From Skermanella aerolata KACC 11604 (lineage in GTDB: Bacteria; Pseudomonadota; Alphaproteobacteria; Azospirillales; Azospirillaceae), in contig NZ_AVFK01000042.1 in the NCBI RefSeq assembly GCF_000936425.1, positions 1-53,482 on the forward strand: DNA of 53,482 nucleotides, in the 5' to 3' direction. Positions 1 through 10,037 of the stretch are shown piece after piece; the first letter of the stretch is position 1, and every line of letters starts with the position of its first letter. The notes under the pieces were generated by a model. That model worked only from the letters and a program-made list of their open reading frames with translations. It did no database searches and was not told where the DNA came from. The position numbers and the translations under genes were made by a program.

Positions 1-220
1 ACAAGCTAATCCTACGCGGGCCCATCCCATGGCGATAAATCTTTGTCCCTCAAGACACATACGGTATTAGCTCCAGTTTCCCGGAGTTATTCCGTACCAC
101 AGGGCAGGTTCCCACGCGTTACTCACCCGTGCGCCACTAGGGCCGAAGCCCTCGTTCGACTTGCATGTGTTAGGCATGCCGCCAGCGTTCGTTCTGAGCC
201 AGGATCAAACTCTCAGGTTG
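1..220 (-). rRNA. 16S ribosomal RNA, 5' end (partial)
   Basis: The reverse complement reads the universal 16S 5' sequence (GAGAGTTTGATCCTGGCTCA and the bases after it) starting near position 220 and running left out of the window. Only the first ~220 bases of the gene are present. The mature 5' end is placed by similarity to known alphaproteobacterial 16S genes and may be off by a few bases. The rest of the rRNA operon lies outside to the left. Short ORFs overlapping this stretch are not genes. Confidence 0.96.
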
Positions 221-420
221 AAGACGATCACAGCAGACCGGCAAAGCCGGCCCAAAGCAACCGCTCAACGGGACCCGTCATCCAAGACAGTCCCAAAACC
301 CAAGCTTGAACCATGTGATTCTTGCGTAGTTTCCAGGATGTGCTGACTGACGGACCCAATTTTGTGACCCGAACCGGATCATCAAACGCCGCCGCCTGCG
401 CATCCCTTCTCGAAACTCTT

Positions 421-436
421 CAATTGTAAAAGATCC
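421..436 (-). promoter_or_regulatory. boxA-like rRNA antitermination site
   Basis: On the minus strand this reads GGATCTTTTACAATTG, close to the E. coli rrn boxA (TGCTCTTTAACAATT). It lies about 200 nt upstream of the 16S 5' end and downstream of the promoters, where a NusB/NusE (S10) recruitment site is expected. A GC-rich hairpin at about 448-470 sits just upstream in the transcript and could be the boxB-like element. The match was made by eye. Confidence 0.6.
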
Positions 437-597
437 GCGCCGCAAGCCACCGCTTCCCTGGGGAGGCGGCCCGACTATCCGGCAAATTCGGTGTCGAAAC
501 CCGGAACAGCGCGCCGCCCTACCCTTGTCGGGTCGTGCGCCGCAGCTTCCGGGGGAGATATCCGTACGGACCGAAGCGGCCCGTTGTTGATGATCTC

Positions 598-626
598 TAT
601 ATAACCTGTCGTTTCCGATTTCGCAA
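598..626 (-). promoter_or_regulatory. rrn promoter P3 (proximal)
   Basis: The minus strand reads TTGCGA, a 17-nt spacer, then TATATA. The -10 is at 598-603 and the -35 at 621-626. This is the closest of three sigma70-type promoters to 16S. Its -35 is the weakest of the three. Confidence 0.6.
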
Positions 627-682
627 GACCCCGTTGAACATTTTTTGTATTCGCTGGGGCCGTTTCATCTTTAACTCTGTCC

Positions 683-711
683 TATATAGTTTAAGCTCAG
701 GACATCGTCAA
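683..711 (-). promoter_or_regulatory. rrn promoter P2
   Basis: The minus strand reads TTGACG, a 17-nt spacer, then TATATA (-10 at 683-688, -35 at 706-711). Geometry and -10 hexamer are the same as in the two flanking promoters. Confidence 0.68.
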
Positions 712-776
712 GAGATGATGTAATTTTTACTTGCGATTTCGTCGCGTTGCTTGGCGTCTCCGCCGAACGTGGCGGG

Positions 777-805
777 TATATAGAGCCGGTCGCGAACGGT
801 GTCAA
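777..805 (-). promoter_or_regulatory. rrn promoter P1 (distal)
   Basis: The minus strand reads a consensus -35 TTGACA, a 17-nt spacer, then TATATA (-10 at 777-782, -35 at 800-805). The bases after the -10 are CCCGCC, a GC-rich discriminator of the kind linked to stringent control of rRNA promoters. It is the strongest match of the three. Confidence 0.72.
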
Positions 806-1319
806 GCGTCGATCGACAACGTTCTTCAGTTCCCCCTCGCCGCTTTCGTCCGGTACCCAGTGTGTCTCGTAGCGTGCCGCCGTCAAACATACGGTCAGGA
901 AAACGTCGTGTCCTTCTCCATCGAGGATCAGCCATAGGAGAGAAGGAAAAAGAGAAAATCCCAATACCTCTAAGTAGATGGTTGCATTCGCACTCGTTAT
1001 ATATTGATGATTTACATCATGATTCTGAAAGAAAATCTACAAGGCGTTACCTATGGCGATTACGAATGCACTAATCTTATGAATTGTTTTGAGTTGCAAG
1101 GTTTGCCGATACCTTGACGGCGCTGGTATTGAAAGTGGTAGGCCGCCGATCGCGATATTCCTTTCCCAGGATGGCGCTGCGATATGTCCGCACCGGATTG
1201 CGCAGAATTCCGCATCGGGAACCCGGCTCGGCAAACCGTACAGCCTTGGATTCCATCGTCGTCACGTCCCCGAACCGGCCGGTCCGGAAACCGGCGGTCC
1301 ACAGCAAGGAAGAACGAAC
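806..1319. other. intergenic region upstream of the peroxidase
   Basis: No convincing gene was found here. Bases 980-1080 are markedly AT-rich for this genome and include a TGATG/CATCA inverted repeat near 1008-1022, so the peroxidase promoter probably lies here. The open frame of the peroxidase continues upstream to 1089 but has no ribosome-binding site there. Confidence 0.45.
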
Positions 1320-3200
1320 ATGCTGCTCGATTTCTCGCATGGCGGCCACGCGATTCCCGAGAAGGCCGCGCCCGCCGGGACCGATCCTGCCGGAAAAACT
1401 TTGCTCAAGACCGTGTCGCAGCCGGAGACGGGCGAGGATTTCGATACCGACGCCATGACCCGGTTCCGCTTCCTGTCCGAGGACGACCGCCCCGGCGACA
1501 AGCTGGTCCCCGGCACGAAGACGGTCCAGGCGCTCGACGCCCTGGGCGAGGCCATGGTCGATCAGGACGACAAGGGAAACCCGGACTCCACCATTCCACC
1601 GATCTACACGTATTGGAGTCAGTTCATCGATCATGAACTGACCGCGCGGACGGACCGGACGACCGAGGTAAGCGACATCACGCTCAACTCGGATAGCCTG
1701 AAGCCGGCTCCCCGCACTATGGTCGAGGACAGTCTCTTCAACCGGCGGACACCGGCGATCGAACTCGACTGCATCTATGGCGATCGCCCGCCGCGCAAGC
1801 TGACCGACCATAACCGCAAGCAGGTCGACACGAACCTGCGCCTTGCCTCCAAGCTGCGCGATGGCGCCAGGATGCGCATCGGTACCGCCGTGGTGGTATC
1901 GGGTCCCGACGGCTTGCCGGTCGGTGCCTTGCCGGGACGGGGAGACGACCTGCACCGGGATCTGCCCCGCATCGGCGCCATGCTCGATCTGGGCGTCGTT
2001 TCACCGGGGGATTTTCCGCCTGAGCTTGCCGCCAGCCCGACATTCCGCCACCGCGCCTTCATCGGCGATCCCAGGAACGACGAAAACCTCGCGGTGGCCC
2101 AGTTCCATACGGCGCTGCTCCGCTTCCACAATGCCGTCGTGGACTGGCTCATGTTCAAGGACCCGCGCCGGGAACGCCGGTCGACCGACGAGTTGTTCAG
2201 CGACGCCCGCAGGATCGTGACCTGGACCCACCAGTATCTTGTGGTCCACGATTTCCTGAAGCGGCTTGCCATGCCCGAGGTCGTGGACGACGTGCTTGGA
2301 AGCGGCGCCAAGCTGTACCGCCGCCGGCTGCGCAGCGCCGGAGCACCCTTCTTCGGGATGGCCGAGCCCTATATGCCGGTCGAGTTCTCGGTGGCGTGCT
2401 ACCGCTTCGGCCATTCCATGATCCGGGACTCCTACGACTATAACCGCAACTTCGGACGCAAGCCGGACGATACCGCCGGCTTCCTGATTCCGAAGGCTTC
2501 TCTCAACCAGTTCTTCCAGTTCACCGGCAAGTCGGCGGCGCCGATGGACCCGGCCGGCAAGGTACCCGGACCCGAGCATCTGCCGCACAACTGGATCATC
2601 GAGTGGGACCATTTCGACGGTACCGCCTTCAAGCCGGAGACCGCGGACACGCCCGCCAGGGTGGCGCGCCGGATCGACACCCATATCGCCCCGAGTCTCG
2701 CGACGCTCGCCAACGAAGGTTCGCTCGGCACGAACTCCGCCCCGTCCGAGGACATGAAGCGGATCAGCGCGCTGCTCAAGCATCTGGCCCGCCGGAACCT
2801 TCGCCGGGGCTATCAGCTGTCGCTGCCCACCGGACAGGCACTGGCGCGGATTGCCGAAGTCCCTGCCCTGACGCGCGACGAACTGGCCAAGGGCAACACC
2901 AAGGCCATGAACGATGCGATGGACATGGGCGGCTTCTTCGACCGCACGCCGCTGTGGTTCTACATCCTCAAGGAGGCGGAGGTGAAGACCGGCGGGGAAC
3001 GGCTTGGCGAACTCGGCAGCCGGATCGTCGCGAACACGATCATCGGCGTGCTGCTGACCGATCACACGTCGTATCTGACGCGCGATCCATCCTGGGACCC
3101 GTCGAAGATCGTCCCCGGTGCCGGCGGTCCGCTGACACTTCCCGGCGGCGGCACGATCGCGACGATCGGCGACCTCCTCCAGTTCGCCGGCGTCAAGTAG
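1320..3200 (+). CDS. animal-type haem peroxidase family protein
   Basis: A 626-residue protein of the An_peroxidase family, haem enzymes that use hydrogen peroxide to oxidise halides or organic substrates. Visible marks are the distal-side segment YWSQFIDHEL (~residue 100) with the expected His, the helix RNDENLAVAQFHTALLRFHN (~residues 245-265), and the proximal-side segment RFGHSMIRDSYDYN (~residue 365). The ATG at 1320 is chosen because AAGGAAG precedes it; the frame stays open to 1089, but that part reads as low-quality sequence. No signal peptide is apparent. It is the only plus-strand gene between the rRNA promoters and the phytochrome, 223 nt ahead of the latter. Bacterial members are poorly characterised and the substrate cannot be read from sequence. 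Family assignment is firm; the role is unknown. Confidence 0.88.
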   Translation: MLLDFSHGGHAIPEKAAPAGTDPAGKTLLKTVSQPETGEDFDTDAMTRFRFLSEDDRPGDKLVPGTKTVQALDALGEAMVDQDDKGNPDSTIPPIYTYWSQFIDHELTARTDRTTEVSDITLNSDSLKPAPRTMVEDSLFNRRTPAIELDCIYGDRPPRKLTDHNRKQVDTNLRLASKLRDGARMRIGTAVVVSGPDGLPVGALPGRGDDLHRDLPRIGAMLDLGVVSPGDFPPELAASPTFRHRAFIGDPRNDENLAVAQFHTALLRFHNAVVDWLMFKDPRRERRSTDELFSDARRIVTWTHQYLVVHDFLKRLAMPEVVDDVLGSGAKLYRRRLRSAGAPFFGMAEPYMPVEFSVACYRFGHSMIRDSYDYNRNFGRKPDDTAGFLIPKASLNQFFQFTGKSAAPMDPAGKVPGPEHLPHNWIIEWDHFDGTAFKPETADTPARVARRIDTHIAPSLATLANEGSLGTNSAPSEDMKRISALLKHLARRNLRRGYQLSLPTGQALARIAEVPALTRDELAKGNTKAMNDAMDMGGFFDRTPLWFYILKEAEVKTGGERLGELGSRIVANTIIGVLLTDHTSYLTRDPSWDPSKIVPGAGGPLTLPGGGTIATIGDLLQFAGVK

Positions 3201-3423
3201 GGCGAAAGGCGTTCTGCCAGCGGCACGTCCGCGCAGTGCCCTGTTCAAGCGGAGGATGAAGAGCCATGATCAACCTGTCACCGGGGCCAAGCCGAAAGGC
3301 AGGGTGCGGCCTCGGCGACAGGCCTTCCCCGAAGGTCCGGACAGCGGCCCCTCCCAGGGCTTGTCGCTGTCGCACCACATGCATCGGGCGCTGATCGCCG
3401 GTGCTCAAAGGACTTGAACGAGC

Positions 3424-4908
3424 ATGACGACTTCACTGGAAGCACTGGTGCAGCGCTGCGAGGCCGAGCAGCTTCACCTCTCCGGTGCCATCCAGTCATT
3501 CGGTGCCTTGATCCGGATCGGTACCGTGTCCGGAACTATCACCCATGTCTCCGCCAACCTTGCCGACATCGTCGGGGTGGAGGCGGACGCGGTACTGGGA
3601 CGTTCGCGCGGCTGCCTTTCCTGGCTACAAGGGGATGCTTTTGGGACTTTGTCCGGTCAGCTGGGCAAAAGCGTCGTGATCCGCAACATCATCGATCGCG
3701 GCGGCATCAAGGTGGACGGACTGGCCATCCAAGGGACCGGCTGTATTCTCGTGGAACTGGAGAGAAGCAGCCGCGGCTTCGGAACCGTTTCGGCGCAGCG
3801 CCTTCAGACGCCCCTGCTGAGGGTCCCTTACGATGAAGACGAACTCGCCCGCCATCATGAGCTGCTGACCCAGGCGTTCCGCGAAGTGACCGGCTACGAC
3901 CGGGTCATGATCTACCGTTTTCACGACGATTGGTCGGGCGAGGTGATCGCGGAGGCAACCACCGAGAAACTCGGCGGATATCTCGGACTGCGGTTTCCCG
4001 CCAGCGATATCCCGGCGATAGCGCGCGACCTTTATATGCTCAATCCGTCACGGATAATTCCGGACGCCGCGTCGAAGCCGGTTCCCGTACTGGGAGTGGA
4101 CCCGGCACCACCCGATTTGACATGGTCCGGCCTGCGGAGCGTGTCGCCGGTCCATCTGGAATATCTCGGCCATATGGGCGCCGGAGCTTCGTTCTCGGTT
4201 GCGATCCGGGTAGCGGGCCGCCTGTGGGGGCTGGTCGCCTGTCACCATCTCACCGCCCGCATGCTGTCGCCGGAACACCGCGCGGCGTGCGTGTCCCTGG
4301 CCAATGCCTATAGCCTCGGGCTGACATCCCATCTTGCCAGCCGGCGCTTCCAATCGATGGACAGCCTGGGACGCCGGATCGCGAAGATCCTGGACGTCCT
4401 GGCGGAGCATGACGATCCCCTGGACGGCATCGCAAGCGTGGCGGAGCAACTGAGGAAGATAATGAGCGCCCAGGCCTTCGCGATGGCGGCGGGTGACGAC
4501 GTGGTCATTGCCGGCGACGGCCCCGATCTGGACGGCATGGGGATCGTCGACGACTGGTTCCTGAACGAAAGCCGCGCTGCGGTGGTGATTACCGATCATC
4601 TCGGCGATATCTTCCATGACCAGCCGTTGCTTCTGGCCGTGATCAGCGGAATGGCCGCCGTCAAGGCCCGGTCGCCGCGTTCGGGCTGGGTTCGTTTCTA
4701 CTGGTTCCGGCCGGCGCAGCCCCAGGAGGTCGTCTGGGCCGGCAATCCCAACAAGCACATAGTCGAGAAGGCCGGCGTCGCGATGCTATCGCCGCGCCGT
4801 TCCTTCGAGAAGTGGATCGAGGTCAAGGCGGGCTACAGCCGTCCATGGACCGTCGAGGAAAAGATCGCAGCCGGAAAATTCCGGACCATGCTGCTGGAGT
4901 GGCTGTGA
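3424..4908 (+). CDS. bacteriophytochrome photosensory module (PAS-GAF-PHY) without output domain
   Basis: A 494-residue red/far-red photoreceptor core. Cys12 (RCEAEQLHLSGAIQSFGAL) aligns with the biliverdin-binding Cys of bacteriophytochromes. The GAF domain (~140-310) has PASDIP (192-197) with the conserved Asp195 and WGLVACHH with the chromophore-contacting His at 274/275. The PHY domain (~320-490) ends with the tongue motif PRRSF next to WAGNP. All residues needed for a photoactive chromophore appear present. The protein stops right after PHY: there is no histidine kinase, GGDEF or other output, whereas most bacteriophytochromes are ~700-900 residues. It must act through a partner. The next gene on the same strand is a c-di-GMP enzyme 251 nt away. 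No haem oxygenase gene is adjacent. Start is ATG with a weak upstream site. Confidence 0.92.
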   Translation: MTTSLEALVQRCEAEQLHLSGAIQSFGALIRIGTVSGTITHVSANLADIVGVEADAVLGRSRGCLSWLQGDAFGTLSGQLGKSVVIRNIIDRGGIKVDGLAIQGTGCILVELERSSRGFGTVSAQRLQTPLLRVPYDEDELARHHELLTQAFREVTGYDRVMIYRFHDDWSGEVIAEATTEKLGGYLGLRFPASDIPAIARDLYMLNPSRIIPDAASKPVPVLGVDPAPPDLTWSGLRSVSPVHLEYLGHMGAGASFSVAIRVAGRLWGLVACHHLTARMLSPEHRAACVSLANAYSLGLTSHLASRRFQSMDSLGRRIAKILDVLAEHDDPLDGIASVAEQLRKIMSAQAFAMAAGDDVVIAGDGPDLDGMGIVDDWFLNESRAAVVITDHLGDIFHDQPLLLAVISGMAAVKARSPRSGWVRFYWFRPAQPQEVVWAGNPNKHIVEKAGVAMLSPRRSFEKWIEVKAGYSRPWTVEEKIAAGKFRTMLLEWL

Positions 4909-5005
4909 TATCGGGACGCGGGCATCCTGCGATCCTGAGTGCGGCAGCTCCCGCCGTATAAATCATAAGTTGTATAAATAGAACTTCTTTATCTGATCGG
5001 GGCCG

Positions 5006-5023
5006 ATCCTGTCGGGACAGGAT
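5006..5023 (+). other. small hairpin between phytochrome and CheB/CheR genes
   Basis: Inverted repeat ATCCTGT-CGGG-ACAGGAT with no following T-run. It may be a weak terminator or a regulatory stem in the 251-nt gap. An AT-rich stretch at 4959-4990 just before it could hold a promoter for the downstream gene. Confidence 0.35.
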
Positions 5024-5159
5024 GCGTCAGGATGTCCATTCGGCCAAGTTAATTCGACTCTGCATGATTGGCTATGACATGATCCCGCTCAGACGGTAAC
5101 GAGGATTGCGCGCCGATCAGATCGATCATGCCGCCGTGCCGCCGCCCGACAGGATCGAC

Positions 5160-8100
5160 GTGGACAGCAAGTTCGACAATAAACCCCATGTGGTAGGCAT
5201 CGGAGCTTCCGCGGGCGGATTGGAAGCGCTCAGTCAGCTCGTCGCCGGATTGCTCCCCGACCTTGGCTGCATCTATGTCGTCGCCCAGCACATGTCCCCG
5301 ACGCATCGCAGCCTGATGGCCGAAATCCTGTCGCGGGAGACGCGTCTGCCGGTGCGCGAACTGACGGACGGGGAACTGCCCGACCTCGACGTCATCTATA
5401 TAATCCCGCCCGGCAACAACCTCGTCTTCAAGGCGGGCCGCTTCGTTCTCAGCATCCCGTCGCCGGAAGTGGCGCCGAAGCCATCGGTCAACCTGCTGTT
5501 CCAATCGATCGCGGAAGAGTACGAGGAGCGGGCTATCGGGATCATCCTGTCCGGCACGGGAACGGACGGCACCCGCGGGCTGCGGGCAATCAAATCCTCG
5601 GGAGGCATCACCTTCGTCCAGGTGCCCGAAACCGCCAAGTACGACGGCATGCCGCGCTCGGCCATCGACGCTTGCGTGGCCGACCGAATCGTGACCCCGG
5701 ACCAGATCGGCCGGGAACTCGAACGGCTGGTGCGCTTTCCCGGGACCTTGCCCGACCTGAACAGCGGCGAGCAAAGGTCGAGCGAACTTGCCGAGTTGTT
5801 CGAGCAGGTCCGGCAGCGCACCAAGATCGACTTTTCGAGCTATAAGATAGCCACCGTCCAACGCCGCCTGCAACGCCGGATGGTCGCTACCGAAACGGCG
5901 ACGCTGGCTGAATATCTTGGCAGGACCCAGCGTTACCCAGAAGAACTCGACGCCTTGGCTAAGGAAACCCTGATCTCGGTCACCGAGTTCTTCCGTGACA
6001 AGGACGCTTTCCGGACACTGGAACGCTTCGCCCGCGAAATCGTCGCGCGAAAGCAGCCCGGCGAGGAGATCCGCGTCTGGGTAGTCGGCTGCGCCACCGG
6101 CGAGGAAGCCTATTCGCTGGCGATCGTCTTCTCGGAACTCATCGCCGAGAAAGGTGTCGCCTGCCGGCTCCAGGTCTTCGCCACCGACATCGACAACAAC
6201 GCCCTCAGCGTCGCACGGCGCGGCATCTACAATCAGGCCGCCATGGCCGAGATGACGCCCGAATATGCCGCCGCATACTTCGTTCCCAGCGGCAACGGCT
6301 TCGAGCCGACCAAGGAACTGCGGGATTCCGTCACCTTCGCCCGCCAGGACATCACCGTCGATCCGCCTTTCCTGCGGCTCGACCTCGTGACGTGCCGCAA
6401 CGTCATGATCTACTTCAACAACGATCTCCAGGCCAAGGTCCTGTCGATCCTGCGCTATTCGCTGCGCGACGACGGGCTGCTTTTCCTCGGCCGGTCGGAA
6501 ACGGTCAGCCAGCAGGAGGCCCTGTTCGCTTCGGTCGACCGCCGCGCCCGCATTTTCCGCCCGCGCGGCCAGAGCCGTCCCATCAATATCGGCAGGCTGG
6601 TCCGGGGTCAGCTCAAGGTGCCGAAGACCGATTACAAAAGCTCGGAGAAGACCAGCGAGCGGATTTTCCTGCGCGCCCTCGCCGACCATTCCGAACCGGC
6701 GATGCTGATCGACGCCGGCTGCCGGATACTGCACAGCCACGGGGCCGTGTCGCGGTTCATCAGTTTTCCGTCCGGCGCGCCGGAAATGAACCTTGCCCAG
6801 CTGATCGTGCCGGAACTGTCCAACGAGATCCTGACCACCCTCAACCGCGCGCGGCGCAAGCAGTCCAGTGCCTATAGCCGCAACCGCAGGATCGCCTCCC
6901 TCGGCCGGGAGCTTTGGCGTCTGGCGATCCATCCCGTCGACGAGCAGCCGGAAAACAGCGCCTATCTGGTGGTGTTCGAACACCGGGACCGCAGCGGCCC
7001 GGCGCCCCTGTCCGGCGACGCCGGCGCACACGACCACGCGGACCCCTTCATCGAGGACGAACTCGCCTCGACGCGGGAACATCTCCAGACCCTGATGGAG
7101 GAGATGGCCGCGTCCAACGAAGAGATGCAGGCGCTGAACGAGGAGGTCCAGGCGTCCAACGAAGAGCTTCAGGCCACCAACGAGGAACTGGAGGCCTCCA
7201 ACGAGGAGTTGCAGGCGACCAATGAGGAGCTGGTCAGCGTCAACGAGGAAAGCCTGATCAAGTCGGCGGAACTCTCGGCCATCAACAGCGACTTCGAAAG
7301 CGTCTACAACACCATCGATTTTCCGATCATGGTGTTCGATCCGGAGCTTTTCCTGAAACGGGCCAATGGCGCCGCCGTCCGCACCTACGATCTGCCGTCG
7401 GCCACGTCGGGGCTTCACATCGGCCGGCTGAAGCTGCCGGACTTCCTCGACACGATCGACCGGAATCTTTCCACCGCGCTGTCAACCCAGCGCAAGGACA
7501 GTTTTCAGATCCTGTCGGGAAAGCGGACCTACCAGATATTCGTCACGCCGGCGCTCAACCCGACCGGAAGCCCCAAGAGCGTCGTGCTGGTGGTGGTCGA
7601 TCATACGGACATGGTCGAGGCCCAGGAGCGTATTCGGGAAAGCCAGGAGCGGCTGCTGTCGATTATGAACCACTCGACCTCGGCAGTCTCGCTCAAGGAC
7701 GCCGCCGGATACTACGAGTTCGTCAATCTCAAGTTCGAGGAGGTCTTCGGCGTCAAGGGAGCCGATGTGATCGGCATGACGGATCAGCAACTGTTCAGCC
7801 GCGAAATCGCCAGCACCCTGCGAAGCCGCGAACTGGACGTGATGGGGAAGCTCTCCGCCATCGAGGTGGTGGACAAGCTCGAGCTGGGTTCCGCCACCAT
7901 TTGGCTGGACTCGATCCGCTTTCCCATCTTCGACAGCGGCGGCGCCGTGCGGGCGATCTGCATCCAGTCGAACGACGTGACGCTGAAACGGCAGGCGGAG
8001 GAGCAGCTGAGGCTGGCCGCCAAGGTGTTCGACCGCGCGGGCGAGGCGATCTCGATCACCGACGCATCGGGCAAGATCGTCACCGTCAACGATGCCTTCT

Positions 8101-9707
8101 GCCGGATCACGGGCTATTCCCACAGCGAGGTGATCGGCCAGAACACCCGCATCCTGCAATCCGGCAAGCACGGCAAAGAGTTCTACGAGCTGATGTGGCG
8201 CAGCCTGTCGGAGCAGGGATGCTGGCAGGGCGAGATCTACAATCGCCGGAAGAACGGAGAGATCTATCCGGAATGGCTGACCGTCGATTCGGTCAGGGAC
8301 GACAACAACGTGGTCGTCAACTACGTCGCCATCTTCAGCGACATCACGGCCATCAAGAGTTCCCAGCGGCGGATCGAGTTCCTTGCCACCCACGACGAAC
8401 TGACCGGCATCCCGAACCGCAGCCTGCTGATGGACCGCCTGAAGCACGACGTCGCCCAGGCGAAGCGGCGGAATGCCAAGCTGGCCGTGCTGTTCATCGA
8501 CCTGGACAACTTCAAGGTCATCAACGACAGCCTGGGCCACGACATCGGGGACCAGTTGCTGAAGCAGGCGACCGGGCGGCTCCGGAGCTGCGTGCGCGAC
8601 TGCGACACCCTGGCGCGCTTGGGTGGCGACGAGTTCGTGCTCGTTTTGATGGATGTCGAGCTGAAGAAGATCAACTCGATAGCCGGCCGCATCGTCGACT
8701 TCATCGGCGGCTCGTTCGACATTGCGGGCAAAACCCTGTTCGTGTCCGCAAGCATCGGCATCAGCGTCTTCCCCGACGACGGCGAGGACAGCGTTTCACT
8801 GCTCAAGCATGCCGATACCGCGATGTACCGGGCCAAGGAACGAGGCCGCAATCAATACCAGTTCTTCGCCGAGGAAATGAAGGTCGTGGCGCTTCAGCGC
8901 CTGACCCTTGAAACCGGGTTGAGGCTGGCTATCGAGTCCAGGACCTTGCGCCTGTGCTATCAGCCTCAGATCGACATCCGGACCGGCGCCGTGGTCGGCG
9001 CCGAGGCGCTGTTGCGCTGGACCGATCCCAACCTGGGCGACGTGTCGCCCAACCAGTTCATTCCCATCGCGGAGAGCTGCGGGCTGATCGGACAGATCGG
9101 CGAGGTGGTCTTCCGGATGGCGCTGGGGCAGATCGCCGAGTGGCGCCGCAGCGGACTGAACGTGCCGCGCATCGCGATCAACGTTTCCGCCCATCAGCTG
9201 CGCGATGCCGGTTTCGTCGACAAGGTCGGGTCGTGGTTGAAGGAGAGCGGGCAGAGCGCCGACGCCATCGGTATCGAACTGACGGAAAGCGCCCTGATGG
9301 AGCGTATCGAGGTGGTCAAGGAGATGCTGGTCCGGTTTGACCATATGGGCGTGAAGATCAGCATCGACGATTTCGGCACGGGATACTCGTCGCTCAGCTA
9401 CCTGAAGAAGCTGCCCATCCACGAGCTCAAGATCGACCGGAGCTTCGTCGATGGGATCGCCACCGATCGCGACGACCGTTCCATCGCGATCGCCATCATC
9501 GACATGTCACGCGCCCTGGGCATGCGTGTCGTGGCCGAAGGCGTCGAAACGGAAGACCAGCTCGGCGTCCTGACTGAGGAAGGCTGCGATATGATCCAGG
9601 GCTTCCTGTTCTATCGTCCGCTTCCGCCGGAAGCGTTCGCCGAAGTCCTGCGTTCCGGTGGGAAGAGGGGCGTGGTACAGGCGGCGGATCTGTCCTCCGC
9701 CCGATAG
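5160..9707 (+). CDS. CheB-CheR-PAS-GGDEF-EAL multidomain protein
   Basis: About 1515 residues joining chemoreceptor-modification enzymes to c-di-GMP turnover. In order: a CheB methylesterase domain with Ser17 (GASAGG), His44 (AQHMSP) and Asp136 (GTDG); a CheR methyltransferase (~215-490) with the SAM motif [11 protein letters not shown] (~309-319) and CRNVMIYF; a PAS-like region; a long heptad coiled coil of [14 protein letters not shown] repeats (~633-703); three PAS domains (~710-1060); GGDEF (~1070-1240, intact GGDEF near 1155); and EAL (~1250-1500, intact [23 protein letters not shown] and VVAEGVE). All catalytic motifs look intact. The CheB domain lacks the usual receiver. GTG at 5160 is preferred because AGGA precedes it; the frame also opens with TTG at 5106. 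CheB/CheR-PAS fusions usually end in a histidine kinase, so the GGDEF-EAL ending is notable. Confidence 0.93.
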   Translation: MDSKFDNKPHVVGIGASAGGLEALSQLVAGLLPDLGCIYVVAQHMSPTHRSLMAEILSRETRLPVRELTDGELPDLDVIYIIPPGNNLVFKAGRFVLSIPSPEVAPKPSVNLLFQSIAEEYEERAIGIILSGTGTDGTRGLRAIKSSGGITFVQVPETAKYDGMPRSAIDACVADRIVTPDQIGRELERLVRFPGTLPDLNSGEQRSSELAELFEQVRQRTKIDFSSYKIATVQRRLQRRMVATETATLAEYLGRTQRYPEELDALAKETLISVTEFFRDKDAFRTLERFAREIVARKQPGEEIRVWVVGCATGEEAYSLAIVFSELIAEKGVACRLQVFATDIDNNALSVARRGIYNQAAMAEMTPEYAAAYFVPSGNGFEPTKELRDSVTFARQDITVDPPFLRLDLVTCRNVMIYFNNDLQAKVLSILRYSLRDDGLLFLGRSETVSQQEALFASVDRRARIFRPRGQSRPINIGRLVRGQLKVPKTDYKSSEKTSERIFLRALADHSEPAMLIDAGCRILHSHGAVSRFISFPSGAPEMNLAQLIVPELSNEILTTLNRARRKQSSAYSRNRRIASLGRELWRLAIHPVDEQPENSAYLVVFEHRDRSGPAPLSGDAGAHDHADPFIEDELASTREHLQTLMEEMAASNEEMQALNEEVQASNEELQATNEELEASNEELQATNEELVSVNEESLIKSAELSAINSDFESVYNTIDFPIMVFDPELFLKRANGAAVRTYDLPSATSGLHIGRLKLPDFLDTIDRNLSTALSTQRKDSFQILSGKRTYQIFVTPALNPTGSPKSVVLVVVDHTDMVEAQERIRESQERLLSIMNHSTSAVSLKDAAGYYEFVNLKFEEVFGVKGADVIGMTDQQLFSREIASTLRSRELDVMGKLSAIEVVDKLELGSATIWLDSIRFPIFDSGGAVRAICIQSNDVTLKRQAEEQLRLAAKVFDRAGEAISITDASGKIVTVNDAFCRITGYSHSEVIGQNTRILQSGKHGKEFYELMWRSLSEQGCWQGEIYNRRKNGEIYPEWLTVDSVRDDNNVVVNYVAIFSDITAIKSSQRRIEFLATHDELTGIPNRSLLMDRLKHDVAQAKRRNAKLAVLFIDLDNFKVINDSLGHDIGDQLLKQATGRLRSCVRDCDTLARLGGDEFVLVLMDVELKKINSIAGRIVDFIGGSFDIAGKTLFVSASIGISVFPDDGEDSVSLLKHADTAMYRAKERGRNQYQFFAEEMKVVALQRLTLETGLRLAIESRTLRLCYQPQIDIRTGAVVGAEALLRWTDPNLGDVSPNQFIPIAESCGLIGQIGEVVFRMALGQIAEWRRSGLNVPRIAINVSAHQLRDAGFVDKVGSWLKESGQSADAIGIELTESALMERIEVVKEMLVRFDHMGVKISIDDFGTGYSSLSYLKKLPIHELKIDRSFVDGIATDRDDRSIAIAIIDMSRALGMRVVAEGVETEDQLGVLTEEGCDMIQGFLFYRPLPPEAFAEVLRSGGKRGVVQAADLSSAR

Positions 9708-9719
9708 GCCGTCCGGCTT

Positions 9720-10037
9720 TCAGCCGGCGGCATCCTTGGAGGGGAGGATCCTCAGCAGGGCGTCGGAGCCGCTCTTGGTGACGGCGCCGCCGCGCTCCAG
9801 GGCCCCGCCTGCCGACATGGGCGTCCCTCCGGAGTGATGGTCCGCGATCTGCCGCGCCAGGACGGCGCAGGTCGCGACCAGGATCGTCAGCGGCCAGACT
9901 GCAGCCAGAACGATCCTGATGGAGACGCCGACGCGGCGTTCGCCATCCAGCTCGATCGCGATCCATTGGGCCAGCGAGAACCAGACGATGCCGGCTAGAT
10001 AAGTCAGCGCAAGTGCAATGATCGCGGCGATTTCCAT
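9720..10037 (-). CDS. small hypothetical membrane protein
   Basis: A 105-residue protein with two likely membrane segments (IIALALTYLAGIVWFSLAQW at ~5-24 and VLAAVWPLTILVATCAVLA at ~43-61) and a polar C-terminal tail. No family was recognised. It is convergent with the CheB/CheR gene, 12 nt apart, and divergent from the polysaccharide sugar transferase. The GGGA upstream of the ATG is spaced somewhat long. A 181-residue open frame on the same strand overlaps it and looks like a compositional shadow. That the gene is real is moderately supported by the membrane pattern; its function is unknown. Confidence 0.55.
   Translation of the reverse strand: MEIAAIIALALTYLAGIVWFSLAQWIAIELDGERRVGVSIRIVLAAVWPLTILVATCAVLARQIADHHSGGTPMSAGGALERGGAVTKSGSDALLRILPSKDAAG

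Noticed and set aside
1-346. Small frames overlapping the 16S 5' end and leader
   Set aside because: They read through rRNA and its leader and cannot be real genes.
7090-7260. Repetitive DNA resembling a tandem repeat in the CheB/CheR gene
   Set aside because: It encodes the heptad coiled coil ([14 protein letters not shown]) usual in this protein family, so it is protein structure and needs no mobile or CRISPR explanation.
5049-7418. 789-codon open frame on the minus strand opposite the CheB/CheR gene
   Set aside because: It mirrors a gene with full catalytic motifs. Composition is Arg/Gly/Asp-rich and repetitive, with no recognisable domain. Long antisense frames are common in this high-GC sequence.
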